Counted from the stretch's first letter, positions 33,949 through 46,018 are shown. The stretch is DNA of 64,000 nucleotides from Boswellia sacra (GCA_013180625.2 SNVD02007061.1:186001-250000), one strand, 5' to 3'. A program made the numbers and translations. Notes: generated by a model from the letters alone, not told the origin.

Positions 33949-34126
33949 TGCAATTTCATAGTACAATACATATACAAAAATTTCCATAAAATAATATATA
34001 ACATGAGAAATAAAATTTTTTATTACAAAAAGAAAATGATTTTGCTAATTTTATTATCAATGTTAATTTAAACTTATTAAAACGTTGATAAATCTTAGAT
34101 TTATTTTCAATAGATTCCTAGCATCT

Positions 34127-34408
34127 AGCATTCACAGAAAAAAATCTAATAATCCTACAAATAATGTTATTTTCATAAACTGTAAAAGTAGTTTAATGGT
34201 TTTGTTAAGCCTTTTTCTACTAATATTTTTTGGGCTTAGATTATAATACAGTTGATATCAAGCTAACATTCACAAAAAAAAAAAAAAATCTAATAATCTT
34301 ACAAATAATATGATTTTCATAAACTATAATAGAAATAGTTTAATGGTTTTGTTAAGCATTTTTCTAATAATATTTTTTGGGCTTAGATTATAATACAATT
34401 GAAATCAA
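34127..34408. repeat. Tandem duplication of about 140 bp
   Basis: Two direct copies share CTAATAATCCTACAAATAAT, AGTTTAATGGTTTTGTTAAG and TATTTTTTGGGCTTAGATTA. An A-run of about 15 lies at the start of the second. Confidence 0.88.
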
Positions 34409-34473
34409 GCCAATTGCATTTATTTTTACTTGGACTTAAGTCTTTTTCTAAACAGAAGGGGCAATATGGTTAT

Positions 34474-34585
34474 TTGGTAGAAATTATATATACAATTTAG
34501 GGATTTTAAAAAGCCCAGGAGGGGCAACTTTGGTAGAAATTATATATACAATTTAGAGATTTTAAAAAGCCCAGCAAGGGTAGTT
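34474..34585. repeat. Tandem duplication of about 54 bp
   Basis: TTGGTAGAAATTATATATAC then AATTTAGGGATTTTAAAAAG and CCCAG occurs twice, each followed by an AGGGGCAACT or AAGGGTAGTT phrase. Confidence 0.88.
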
Positions 34586-35599
34586 GCCCCTCCTGGGCCT
34601 TAATTGGCTCCATCCCTGCCAGGCACCATTCCACACCCACCACCATAGTGGCTAGTGACTAGCTACCACCCCCACAACCAAACAAACAGCTAGCCACCAA
34701 TAAAAAATACAACAAAAATATAAGAATCAAAAACCAAAACACATTGTATGCTGAGCATAGATAGCTTGTTGACTTGAAGAAAAACTCTAGCCACCACGCA
34801 ACCCTTGCCGCCAAATAACGAAGATGAAGATTAGAGATGCATGGTTAATTTACTAAAAGAACCAATTTATTGAGAGAAAGAATCAAGGAGAAAGAAGTAG
34901 GAGGAGGAAGAAGAAACCCATGTCAGCCACCATGGACGAGAAAAAGAAGAAACCCATGGCAGCCACCTTGAAAAAGAACAATGAGAAAGAAATTAAACCT
35001 AAGTTTTTTTTTTAACTTAATTTGGGATCAGGGTATGCAATCGATTTGGGGTGAGAGTTACTATCCACAAGGGTATAATTGACTTTTAGCTTTTTCGTTT
35101 GTGAAAAAGTGACGCAACTGTTGTTAATTGGATCCATATGTAAAACTATTCAAACCTTGAGGACCAGAATAGTGCAAATACGAAATAACATTTTTTATTA
35201 TTACGCCAATTTTAAGGGTAGTAGGTGATATTATCCCACCTGAAAATTAGTAGATCTATACAAGGTTTAACTTATTAACTTAAACTCAAAATAATTACAC
35301 ACACATTTTTGCTGGATTAAATTCACGTTTTTTCTGAGAACATGAAATATATTGAGTTCTTCTCGCAGTTTGTAGCATTTTTTATGTTCTTCAGGGCATT
35401 CTTTTGTAACAGTTTGTCAATCCATCTCTAAAAAATCATGCATCCACAATATGGTGCAAATATCAGATATAATTACAAAGAGATTTGTCAACAAGAACAT
35501 TTATTAATTCTAATAGTTGAAGTTAAACCACAATATTGTTTTGTATTCTTTTCACATGATCTTTATTTTAATTTCCGTGTAAAGAAGTATTCTAAAAAA
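34586..35599. other. Intergenic, nothing recognised
   Basis: A GAAGAA-rich purine stretch lies near 34860-34990. No coding similarity that I can support. Confidence 0.35.
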
Positions 35600-36424
35600 T
35601 TATTTCCTCCTAGATTTCTTTAATCTGTCAAAATTAATTTGAAGACTATCCAGAACCCCTTTTCCAGAATCTTTATGTAATATTTGTAACGTGCTCTTGC
35701 ATTCACCTAAACTTTTCCCAAATTGAAAGGAACACAAAACTTCGAGAGCTAAAGGAAGACCACTAGCATACTTCACATTATATTTAGACAGCTCCAAATA
35801 GTCTCGTAAAGGTTGATAATTCTTAAAGGCATTTGGATCTGAAAAGTTGAAGAGCTTCACCATCGTTTAGCTCCTTGGCCCCCATAAATCTCATCCACTC
35901 CATGTGCTGTTAACAATTGCTTATATTTTGTTATGGTTATGATCTTACTTCCTAAACCAAACCAATCATACTTCTCAGCTAATTCATTTAATTGCTTTAT
36001 ATCATCCACATCATTTATAACAATGAGAACCTTTAAATTGTGCAATCAACTTTTTATCATGCTGATTTTATCATAAGCATTCCATATGTTGATATCTTCT
36101 TTGTTTAGGATTTGGCAAAGAAGCTTTGTAAAGAAACCAGACCGGACCAGGAAGTTTTGAAATTTCTCTAACATTGACCAAAAAACTTTTGCCTTGGGAA
36201 TTCATCAGAAATCAAGTCATAAATGACTCTTGCAATTGTTGTCTTAACTATTCCTCTCATGCCACAAATCCCTATCATGGGAACGTCATTTGGGTTTGTA
36301 TTTATAAGCAACCTCAATTTATCCAAACGTGAATCTATTCCTTCTAGGTCCATTATCATGGGAACGTCATTTGGGTTTACTTGATATCTCTTTCACAATT
36401 TCTTGAACAAATTCTGATTCATGC
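35600..36424 (-). pseudogene. TNL resistance-gene relic: NB-ARC exon, decayed
   Basis: An acceptor (CTACTGTAG) precedes HESEFVQEIVKEISSK at 36424. The domain then shows GIDSRLDKLRLL, a damaged P-loop GICGMRGIVKTTIARV (relatives have GMGGIGKTT), a kinase-2-like VLIVINDVDD, GSKIITITK, and GLPLALEVL near 35740. Stops and shifts occur between these, and homology ends near 35600 with no leucine-rich repeats. A 24-bp segment is duplicated 81 bp apart at 36274-36297 and 36355-36378. Intact TNLs are intracellular immune receptors whose NB-ARC domain binds ATP/ADP. With the TIR exon at 46.9-47.4 kb on the same strand it forms one split gene. Confidence 0.85.
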
Positions 36425-36944
36425 CTACAGTAGAGTGAAAAAGAACATTAAAAATCTAGTACTATTCTCATACTAAAGCAGAGAGAGATAATTAAACAAG
36501 TATCATACCGTTTTGATGATAGAATTATCATTTCCCATTTTCGATCATTAAGATAATATACACGTATATGACAACATTGAAACTGTAATATTCACTAAAT
36601 AAAAATTTACTGGTTTCATCATTTATAAATATTTATATCCACCTAGCCCTTTTTTATTTGCTGCACATCGATAAATTATTTCTTCACATTTACTTTGCTT
36701 CGTCAGAGCAAGTTTTCATTTCCTTAATAGTTTTTGGTGAGTTATTTGTGAAGCATTTTGGTGAACCAATAGGTTTGTGATCATTACATTGAAGTCCCAT
36801 TGATTTAGTGAGATAATCAACATCATTCTACATATATAGAACTACTTACAATTGACAACTACTTAACGTGGTAGGGAAATTATTATAGATATGAATTTAC
36901 CTTCATGCCATCCTAAAATAAATTTTGGGTGTAACACTGATTGT
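36425..36944 (-). other. TNL intron sequence or flank, left part
   Basis: AT-rich, no coding motifs. Lies between the NB-ARC exon acceptor and a second P-loop fragment. Confidence 0.4.
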
Positions 36945-37080
36945 ACTATCTTAAAATTCACCAGAAACCTAGTCATAATAGACTCTTCGATTTGTAGTCA
37001 TGCTTAATAGTCCTACTCCTGAGATTCCTATTATGTGAATATCCAATTATGTGAATATCATTTGTATGGGATTTTAGAAT
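36945..37080 (-). pseudogene. Second NB-ARC P-loop fragment, heavily decayed
   Basis: On the minus strand a frame reads DIHIIGISGVGLLSMTTNRR, then VYYD, a stop, and VSGEF. This parallels the NB-ARC P-loop segment of TNLs with the lysine of GKTT lost. It ends against the left edge of the pararetrovirus. It may be a remnant of a neighbouring TNL copy or of a duplicated exon. A short duplication ATATTCACATAAT lies inside. Confidence 0.5.
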
Positions 37081-37089
37081 TTTAATTAT

Positions 37090-37255
37090 GAGTATATCGA
37101 CTGGAAACCCAAAGGTATATTCCGGTGGTGAACCTGAATAGGCACTATACTAGTCTGCAACTGGGTGTAAGCAACACCACATATTCAATATCAGACATTG
37201 ATGCCGTGTTTCTATTCATGTATTTAAGCTGAGTTTTGAATCATAAGAGTTCCTT
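37090..37255 (+). repeat. Terminal repeat of the pararetrovirus, left copy
   Basis: Starts GAGTATATCGACTGGAAACC and ends AAGAGTTCCTT. It aligns over its whole length with 46353-46519, with scattered substitutions. Such terminal redundancy fits integration of a more-than-unit-length circular-genome copy. Confidence 0.9.
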
Positions 37256-37336
37256 TTGTGATGCGCTTGTGCTAGGAGGGCTTGAGAAAGTGCTTTATAA
37301 GGAAATAATTTGATTCAGAGCTTCGACTTCTTTATT

Positions 37337-37353
37337 TGGTGTCAGAGCCATGG
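37337..37353 (+). other. Primer-binding site of the pararetrovirus (tRNA-Met type), overlapping an ATG
   Basis: TGGTGTCAGAGCCATGG has one mismatch to the usual TGGTATCAGAGCCATGG. The ATG at 37350 is inside it and opens the frame that leads, after one TAA, to the movement-protein domain. Confidence 0.85.
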
Positions 37354-38108
37354 CAACTTGTCCTGATAAATCTGTGTCCATAATGCCTACTTCTTCCTTT
37401 CAAAAGTCCTTTTCATATAAAATTGATAGTCTCTATGAAACACAATATTTTCCTGATAGTTCTTAACTCCCTACTTCTAATCTTCCTTATCTTAATCCTT
37501 ATCGTGTGTACAAAAATCCTCTTTCTTTGTTCCATAAAACCATCAAAACTTTAATTAATCCTTCTCCTCCTAATGTCAAAGAATATGTTCAATGTAGCAA
37601 ATTTAATGCTTATCAACTCCCTGTTACTCAATCTGAACAATTTGTTCAAGTTGATATTCCATATCATTTGATTGATATTCGGAAACGAAAAGGTTTCAGC
37701 CACCTTCATTTTGGAGGAATTCGTTTTGCCCCCACCTACCATGCTCGAAAAGGCCTTCCTATTACCTCCAGAATTGCTCTTGTTGATACCAGATTTTTTA
37801 ACTATGAAAATGCTTGTCTAGGCACTGCTCAAACTACTCTTAATGTTGGTACGATCATGGTTACCATGTTCCCAAATTTCAATATGCCCATCAACGATCC
37901 CCAACTTGAAACTTGTCTCAAATTACAAATTCAGGTTTTTGGTGCTGTTCTTGTTGGGCCTACATATATGGCCACTCTTCATTACCAAATGGTTTACCGG
38001 GTTCAAGATCATGCTATGGATATAGCTCTTCCAAATGAAACAAACGATTCTATATTCATCAATGTAGAATCAAATCAAGTTCCTAGCTGTACTTTTGTTC
38101 CTAAATAG
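37350..38108 (+). pseudogene. Pararetrovirus movement-protein domain, decayed
   Basis: The frame opens at the ATG in the primer site, has one early TAA, and is then open for 200 codons from 37506. The body resembles the caulimovirid movement protein of the 30K superfamily, with HLHFGGIRFAPTYHARKG and ALVDTRF as the most recognisable parts. In living relatives this domain widens plasmodesmata for cell-to-cell spread. It ends at TAG 38106; the same frame resumes soon after. Length and position at the front of the polyprotein support the call. Confidence 0.8.
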
Positions 38109-39620
38109 ATAGCCCGTGAAAAGCTTAAATAATTGATACCTACCAAATAGGTCATCAATTATGAAGAAACCCATGCAACTTCTTCATCCAATCAGCCTTT
38201 ACAGTCCACAGAACCTACTTTTAAAAGAACCTCTAGTGGAAAAATAGAAATTCACTTTGTACTTGAAAAGCCTTTTACACAACCTTTTTCAACTCAGTTT
38301 GGAATTCTTCCTTATATTCCTACTGAGATTTATGTTTTTGATGATCAAGGCTTTCCTATTCATATGTTCCAAGAACATCAACTAGACAATCTCTCTTGTA
38401 ATTGTCCTGCTTGTTTGGAGCATGCTGATCCTTTCAGACTGCCTAGTAGAAAAAGAGCTTACCGGCCTCCAAAGTTGAAGACGTCAGATGCTTTTTATGA
38501 GGCATACAAGCGAAAGGTTCCTGGTTATGATTTACTGGGTGAATCAACTAGTAAATTTGACTTTGTAGTCAAATACATAGGTCTAGTTCATCAAATAATT
38601 CCAGAACCAGAACCTTCTGGATGGGATAATCTAGATGATGATTCTCGATCTGATTTTTCTGATCTATAAACTCCAATTCAGATCTCCATCCCGCAGAAAA
38701 GAAGTAAGTCTAAAGCTATTTGGATCCCCAAACATCATATTGGAGTAGCTATTCCTTCTGTAGCTACGTATCAACCAGATCCAGATTCATTCCCTCCTCT
38801 TGAATCCAGAGAAGATCCTGTTACTAGAGAAAAATCTACATGGAAGGTTAAACCATTAACTTTTAGAAAAGCAAATGGACAACCTGAGTAGATGACTCAA
38901 GCAGAAGCAGTGTTAAATTGGCAATCTGAAAACGCAGTAGTTCAGAACCAATATCTTTAAAAAATAAAAGAAGCAACCAAGAGAATCGAGTCAAAAATAG
39001 ATTCTCAACAAAAACAAGTGCTGACTCCGTTAGAAGCTTTGAAGGAAAGAATTGAAAAACTTCATCAGATTATTCTTCAACATTTGAAGCAATCCATTCC
39101 TTTTCAACACCTTCAAACTGAAATGAATTTGTTAAAGCAGCAATTGATCTATTTAGAAAGAATGGTTTCTACTATTCAACCTCTACAACATCCTCTAGAC
39201 AGACTTTTTACTTCGCCTTCCCTTCCATCCATTTTACCTAAAACACCACAAGTCTTGATACCTCCTGCACATCCCACTCCTGATTCTATTTTTGGGAATA
39301 GTTCCTTATTCCTCAAGCCTTTGCAACAAAAGCCTTTAAAACAAAAGCAGAAACCTTCTTCAAGTAAAACACATCCACTAGACCCTGCAGTTCAACTTAC
39401 CATCGCATCTAATCCCATCTCCACATACCTTCAAAACCTTACAATTGAGCATCAAAATGTGGATTTATCCTCTACTGTAGAAAATATTTCTGATCAAGAA
39501 AATTCTCAAATTTCTAAGATTGATTCTGATTCCGATCAGATTCTTCCAATCATGATGCATTCTGGCAATGATGTGATCCTTAGCCTTCTTATGCACATGC
39601 CACAGTTCAAAATCCTTTAG
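38109..39620 (+). pseudogene. Pararetrovirus polyprotein region between movement protein and capsid, with coiled coil
   Basis: The frame stays the same as the movement protein but has stops near 38127, 38142, 38667, 38889 and 38958. One segment (38364-38669) has a CNCPACLEHADPFRLP cysteine cluster and an acidic end. Another (39018-39620) is rich in leucine, glutamine and lysine with heptad-like spacing, likely a coiled coil, then a proline- and serine-rich linker. No enzyme motif is seen. In related viruses this position holds poorly conserved structural or linker sequence. Confidence 0.6.
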
Positions 39621-39932
39621 ATGAAGACGAATCTATTAAGGATACTATTCATGTTAATAGTCAGCCGACTCACAAGCCCGCACGTCATAAGACTTCTCTG
39701 TTTGCTTTTGATGATTGCAGCATTGATAATCAAAGAAACAGAATTCATGAATGCAGAAATGTTACGTCCCAGCTCTATAGTGAAAGGAATTATTCTTGAT
39801 TTCATAGCAAAAATGACAGGCTCCTTACGAGAATGGTGGTTAAAGCTTGGAGAATACTGCCAACTACAAATTATTGATTCAGTGGACATCAATTGTCATG
39901 CCCTAAAATATCTTATTTAGAGATTTTAAGGG
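39621..39932 (+). pseudogene. Pararetrovirus capsid region, N-terminal piece
   Basis: After a frame change, the segment with DFIAKMTGSLREWWLKLGEY resembles the conserved start of the caulimovirid capsid domain. It stops just before the inserted element at 39933. The continuation is at about 42148. Confidence 0.65.
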
Positions 39933-42147
39933 TGATTGATTAAGAAAAATAATAAAAAGACATCATCAATATTTCACTTTTTTTTAAATCATTTTTCAAT
40001 TCATACATATATTTATACATATCACATGAATCCATTACAACATCTGACTATTTGTTCAAGATAAACTTTACATACACTGATGACCAAACTTAGTACATAG
40101 GTTGATAATCACATAATAAAATTTCCTATCACGATTTAGGCTAGTCAAAACATTTCCCAAAACCATCGCATGCATGTAAACGTCCAAACTCCCTAGGAAA
40201 GCTCTGGAACACCACTAGTATGAATATCTTTTTGTGTACCTGTGGAGGGAGGGAGTGAGCATATAGCCCAATAGGAATGATTCTAACATTATACTAAATA
40301 ACAAGCATTCAAACAATTACTCAATTACAAAGTTACACAACCAATTATAATAAGTCAAGTAATCATTCTCATTCACACATCAAGGTATCACATATTCACT
40401 TGACAATCAAAATTTTTCATCTAATGTTTCCCTTAGACCCGTATCTAAACGGCCCATCCCACGTCTAACAATTCGAGTTTATATTCGTGTTCCCCTTGGA
40501 TCCGTATCCAAAACGGCCCATTCAAGGTCCAACACTAAGAATTTCATATCCACATTCTCCTTGGATCCATATTCAAAACGGCCAATCCAAGGTCCAATGC
40601 ATACACTTAGAAACCTTTTAATATAATTTCTAAAATAAGTCTCAAGGCATACAGTTTTTATGAAAAATCCAGACCTGTCAGGAGGGGTGCACACGGGTCG
40701 GTTCAGTTTTGTAATTTCGCTCGACACTCGACACTTTCATAACCCGACACTCGACACTTACATGTCGAGTCATGTCGGATTCACAATCGACACTCGACAC
40801 TTACATTGTCGTGTCAGATTCACTCGACACTTACATAGTTGTGTCGAATTCACTCGACACTCGACACTCGACACTTACATAGTCGTGTCGGATTCACTCG
40901 TCACTTGACACTTGATATCCGCCTACTTTTCGACATTACACACCATCCACTCGACCCTCGACACTTACATGTCGAGTCGTGCATACGACACTTGACACCA
41001 GCCTCTCGACACTCGACACTCGATATCTGCCTACTTTCTGACACTCGACACCATCCATTCGACCCTTGACACTTACATGTCGAGTCGTGCCTATGACACT
41101 CGACAATAGCCTCTCGACCCTTGACACTTACATGTTGAGTCATGCATACGACACTCGACACCAGCCTCTTGACTCTCGACACTCGATATCTACCTACTAT
41201 CTGACACTCGACACCATCCACTCGACCCTCGACACTTACATGTCGAGTCGTGCATATGACACTCGACACCAGCCTCTCGACACTCGACACTTGCTGTCGA
41301 GTCATGTCGGATTGAATATCAGTCTCAAAAGATACAGAATTGTGAAAATATTCAGATCTGTTGGATGAACAATATCATTTCCAGATTTCAACCTCCAATT
41401 TCAAAAATTCACCAAAATTTCATTTTAAATCCAAATTCAATGAAATCAGTGACTATTTAAAGCTTCATATGTCTATTTTTCTAAACAAAAGAAAAATTGT
41501 ACAAATCACAATCCAAAAAAATGCAGCAGCTCAAATAACATAGATCTGTCACATGAACTACAACTTCCATCAAGAGCAACCTCTCCTTCACTTAATAAGC
41601 ACATAATTTCATAATAATTCATCATCCAAGCAACAAACAATCAATTTAACAATAAATCACATGCATCGCAAACCAATATCAATTAAAACAACAAAAATAA
41701 ATAACACGATTTAAGTATAGTGTTAGAAAATCCCTACCTTGTTTCCAAGCCTATACACCTCTTTGATTTTTTCCTTCTTTTCCTCTCTTTTTCTTCTTCT
41801 CCCTCTTCTCTCTCTCTCCTTTTAGCCGTAAGACTCTCCTCTTCTATAGCCAAATGAAAGAAAAATCCTCCCCCTTTGGAACCCTAATGTCTCTTATATA
41901 TACAAGGCCTTAATACATGGGCCTAAGTCCACTTATTTTCCAAACCCATTTAATCCTTACCAAATTCTAACACAAGCTCACAACTATAATCCAACCCAAT
42001 TCTCATTTATTTAAACATGGTTTTACAACTATTTCATGGCCTAAAGCCCATCAAATTCAAATAAAATTACTCAAATACCCTTAGGCATAGTTTCTAAATT
42101 TTGTAATATATATTTACATACATTTTTTTTGAACTCTACATCAATCA
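39933..42147. mobile_element. 2.2-kb insertion in the capsid region, unclassified
   Basis: Capsid-like coding stops at the left edge and resumes at the right. The segment's ends read TGATTGAT and ATCAATCA, an 8-bp inverted pair starting TG and ending CA. I find no matching target duplication. Inside are three units of about 60 bp around GGATCCGTATCCAAAACGGC (40430-40610), a minisatellite (40720-41310), and at 41880-41930 a minus-strand TATA-like GTATATATAAG followed by a leader-like sequence with a possible donor AAGGTAGGGATT. It could be an LTR or non-autonomous retroelement read on the minus strand. No pol is present. Confidence 0.5.
40720..41310. repeat. Minisatellite of CGACACTCGACAC and related words
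   Basis: Short words (CGACACTCGACAC, ACTTACATGTCGAGTCGTGC, ACCAGCCTCTCGACACTCG) are repeated dozens of times, with longer units of about 120 bp visible from 40930. The ACATGTCGAGTC part also forms inverted pairs with GACTCGACATGT. It begins just after GGGGTGCACACGGGTCGG, which resembles a hAT-type terminal motif. Long frames on both strands here are artefacts of periodicity. Confidence 0.88.
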
Positions 42148-42850
42148 ATTCATGTTTTACATTTACTCAGAATTTCTAGGAAGTCCTACACATGTTGAAG
42201 ATAAAGCCCGAGAAGAATTCTTCAAATTGAAATGCTGTTTTTTCAAGCCAAAGCATATTCAACGCCATTTCAAGAAAGTTCGAGAAAGATTCTATCTCAT
42301 TGGACGCTTAGCCTAATCTCAAAGCAGGCTTATCTTAATCAACTTTCAAATCCCTTGGGATCTGAAACTCTGAGGTTTATTGCATCCAAACGTATGACCC
42401 TTTCTCAAGTATCTTTGGGAAATCTGTTACAATTTGTGTTGCAACAACTACAAAAGCTTTGCAATAGTTCCAAATTTCTTACTGAATACGACAATGTTCA
42501 GAAGAAACTTGGAAAAGTTTGTCAAAGACCATACCTTAAGATTGAGTGCAAAGATGGTGATTCATGCTTCTGCCCATCCAAGAAAAAGAAACATTTTTGA
42601 AAATTCAAGAAGCAATCTTCTTTTGGGCCAAAGAAAGCGAGAAGATTTTTTTTGTAGAAAGAAAACAAAACGAAATTCTAATTGATGCTACATTTGTGGT
42701 CAAAAAGGACATTTTGCAAAACAATGCTCTCAAAAGAAAAAGAAAGAGAAGGTTTTTCACACTATTTCTCAAATTATAGGAATTTCCTGTTATGGTAATG
42801 AAGACCTTGAATCTTTCTTCTCAGAACAAGAAACAGAAGATGAGGACACT
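42148..42850 (+). pseudogene. Pararetrovirus capsid region, C-terminal piece with zinc knuckle
   Basis: Coding resumes with SEFLGSPTHVEDKAREEFF in pieces across three frames. A basic stretch precedes the knuckle CYICGQKGHFAKQC at 42686-42727, a perfect CX2CX4HX4C of the type found in caulimovirid capsid proteins for RNA binding. A stop lies just before it and several frameshifts lie upstream. An acidic stretch follows. Confidence 0.8.
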
Positions 42851-43480
42851 CTTTTTATGATCAGTCAAGCTGATTCATATGATTGTTCAGAAGAAGAACT
42901 TTATGAGTCTTATGAAGCCAAACCAATTTCAATTCAACCGGCTTGTACAATGTCGAATTTTATTATTCCTCTTATTCCTGTCATAATCTGGCCATCAAAG
43001 TTTGACAAGCCAATCAACTTGATAGCTCTAATTAATACTGGTGCTACAGCTTCCATTCTTAATCCAACTGTTCTTCCTTCAAAATATTGGATTTCACATT
43101 GACAATATTTTCGTGCTGCAAATAATGAGGTTTTCTCTACAGAACTTCTCAGCAAAAAGGTACACCTTGAACTCTTTTCAGGTTTATCCTTTATGCATAA
43201 ATTTCTGGGTTCCCCATTACTAGACAAAGACCTAGTCATAGGTTTTGATTTACTAGCTCAGTTTTTTGCTAAAAAAGTTTTGATTAAATATAATGGGTTG
43301 AGATACAAAAATTATTTTCATCCCTAGATAAAGATAGAACCATCCTGTTCTTTTGATCCAATAGAAAACTTGAAAGCCCATATTTTGTCAACCTTAGCAA
43401 CCAACAGTCACTCAGAATTCTTGTTAAAATGTTCACATCCTCTTTGGAAAAATTCAAAATTTTTCATTTCTCTTCCTTTC
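42851..43480 (+). pseudogene. Pararetrovirus aspartic protease region
   Basis: The frame 42857-43102 contains LINTGATASILNP near 43030, equivalent to the protease active site, where the catalytic aspartate of DTGA appears as asparagine. A TGA follows at 43100, and further protease-like sequence (LVIGFDLLAQFF) reads in another frame near 43230. The Asp-to-Asn change would inactivate the enzyme even without the stops. Confidence 0.75.
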
Positions 43481-43499
43481 AGGAAAAATAAATTAAGAT

Positions 43500-44720
43500 G
43501 TTAGCCCAACCAAAGCTAGCCATAGAGGAATAAGTCCTGAACATTATACTCTTGCTGTCTAAAAATTAGCCCAATTACAAGCTCAAGAATTAATTGAACC
43601 AACAGAATCTGTTTGGGCTTGTGAAGCTTTTTATGTTAGCAAAAGACTAGAACAGCTCAGAGAAATTGAGATTAGTTGATAATAAATTTCCCATTCCTAA
43701 TACCCATACCTTTTTTTCCAACCTTGCTGAAGCTTGAGTCTTTTCAAAAGTTGATTTAAAGGCAGGATTCTGGCAACTAGGAATTCAGTAGGAAGAAAGA
43801 TTTAAAACGGGATTTTGCATCCCCAATCATCACTTTCATTCGAATGTCATGCTTTTTGGATTAAAAACAGCCCCTTCTATTTTTCAAAAGGCAATGATCA
43901 AGATCTTTCAACTGCTCAAGTCCAATATGCTTATTTATATAGATGATCTTCTTCTGTATTCATCAACAATAGAAGAACATCTAGAGCTATTAAAGCAAAT
44001 GCACTCCCTTCTTCTACAATATGGCATTATGATTTCTCCAAAGAAATGTGTTTTCATAGTGTCAGAAGTAGATTTCTTGGGAATGATAATCACTGAAGGT
44101 CAATATCATCTCCAACCTCACATTGGGAAACAACTACTTGATTTTCCTGATGAGAACCTTTCAAAGCAACAAATTCAACAAGTATTGGGTATTATCAATT
44201 TCATGGCAGATTTCATCCCTAAACTATCAATGGTGATTCGTCCTTTTCAACTTATCTCCAGAAAGATGCTCCTTCTTGGGGACCTGAGCAATCCAATGCT
44301 CTCTCTCAAATTAAGAAGATCACACAGAGTCTTCCTCCTTAGCAAATTCCTTGCAATGGAAGAAGAATCTTACAAACTGATGCCAGTGACTTTATCTGGG
44401 CTGCAATTCTCATTGAAGAAAAAAATGGGAAAAGAAATATTTGTGGTTTTAAAAGTGGTGCTTTTTCAGAATCTGAGATACATTACCACTCCACATTTAA
44501 AGAAATTCTTGCAGTAAAAAAAGGGATTGAAAAGTTTCAGTTCTAACTCATCGGTCATCATTTTTTGGTAGAAATGGATATGAGCTCCTTTCCAAAAAAG
44601 GTACAGTTTAAATAGAAGCAATTGCCTCATCCATAATTACTTAGATGGTCAACTTGGTTTTCTTAGTTTGCCTTTGATTTCAAGCATATAAAAGGGGATA
44701 ACAACATTCTTACAGACATG
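43500..44720 (+). pseudogene. Pararetrovirus reverse transcriptase and RNase H, decayed
   Basis: The fingers part (43500-43840) is full of stops. An open stretch of 222 codons from 43849 holds MLFGLKTAPSIFQ, the catalytic IYIDDLLLYS near 43930, and FLGMIITEG, then the connection. A frameshift near 44370 leads to RNase H (TDASDFIWAAIL, then HYHSTFKEILAV) and the end FKHIKGDNNILTDMLSR near 44715. Living relatives use it to copy pregenomic RNA into DNA. No integrase follows, which separates this from Ty3/gypsy elements. Confidence 0.85.
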
Positions 44721-46018
44721 TTATCTCGCCCTCAACAAATCAAGGTTGATCAAAGCAATTCTCTGCAACTCATTCTAGTGATTCATTTGATGAATCATTT
44801 TCCTTCTCTACCAACAGATTATGAGTTTTTTCCTCCTGAAGTTCCTGCTTTGATAGCAAATATGAATCTGAATCAATCTCATCAGAAGCAAATGTTAGAG
44901 TATCAGGCGAAAATCCTTACAAAATATGGCACATTTCCTCTCGGTAGTATAGAGATTCATCTAGAATTTCCATACCTGATGATTTATCAAGTCCGAAATA
45001 TTGAAAAAGATTTTAGCCCAGAATGCTTATGGTTTCTTTGGCATCTTTTACAGTAGTTTTCCATTGGCATTGAGTTCAATCTCAATTACATGTTAACAAG
45101 AATGGCACACACGAGTCTGTTATACAACCAAAGAACTCTTGATACTCCTTTAGGATGATTTCAAATATTCCTCGAGTGGTTTCATCCCCTCTCGTGGTGG
45201 AAGTCACATTTTGAATATCAAGGGCAGAAAAGCTTCAATCTTCATGGGCAAAGAGCAACACATCATATTATCTACATTTTTAAGAGAACTAGCATTGTTA
45301 CTAATAATCAATTATAGTTCTTTTCACATGTGCAGGAATACTGGTTATCTCTATACAGCTTGGCTCAAAAATAGGAAGCATATCCCCATGAATTTCGAGA
45401 ATTCCAAAGGAGGATTTCAGAAATCAATTCTAGAATTCCGCCTCAAATATGGCCAAGCATTGAAGATGATGCACCATGGAAACAATATCCTTCAGAATAT
45501 TGTCACCAATTACGACAATATAGGAAGGTGTATCACTCAACCCATAAACACATAATTCAAGGAGAGAGTTCCTGCTCTCGACAAACCTAAACCCAAGAAG
45601 GTGAAGATAATGATCTACATCTGCAACTCAGTCTCTAGAGTCTTCCACAACCGACACTCCCACAGTTATCTCAAGAGCAGTCTTGTCCTCCATACTTTCA
45701 AGATTCTCAAGATCCTTATAGTATTGATCAAACTTATCTGTAGCAATTTCTAGAAAAAAGCAGCGGACTTAGTCAAGAAAGCAAACAAGATGATGCCATT
45801 CTAGATAAACTTCTCATAGATTTGGACAAGAAAAAAGAAAAGATTCCCCAATTTGATATGTTGACATGGTGAGACCTTGATAGTGATGATGATTCTGATG
45901 AATATCCATATATTTCCAACATTACTACGACACCAAAATGATGTTCTGGCATCTTCTTCTCCATAAATCGAAAAGTCTGACTTATTCGCCATCTGCCACC
46001 AATGATAGAAAAAGTTTT
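44721..46018 (+). pseudogene. Pararetrovirus C-terminal region, function unknown
   Basis: Several broken frames (44718-45056, 45211-45555) without recognised motifs. The position after RNase H matches a variable tail in petuvirus- and florendovirus-like genomes. An alternating glutamine- and serine-rich portion reads near 45600-45830. I cannot say what it did. Confidence 0.45.

Noticed and set aside
40660..41368. Several overlapping frames of 60-130 codons on both strands
   Set aside because: They are produced by the CGACACTCGACAC minisatellite; the peptides are periodic and mutually antisense.
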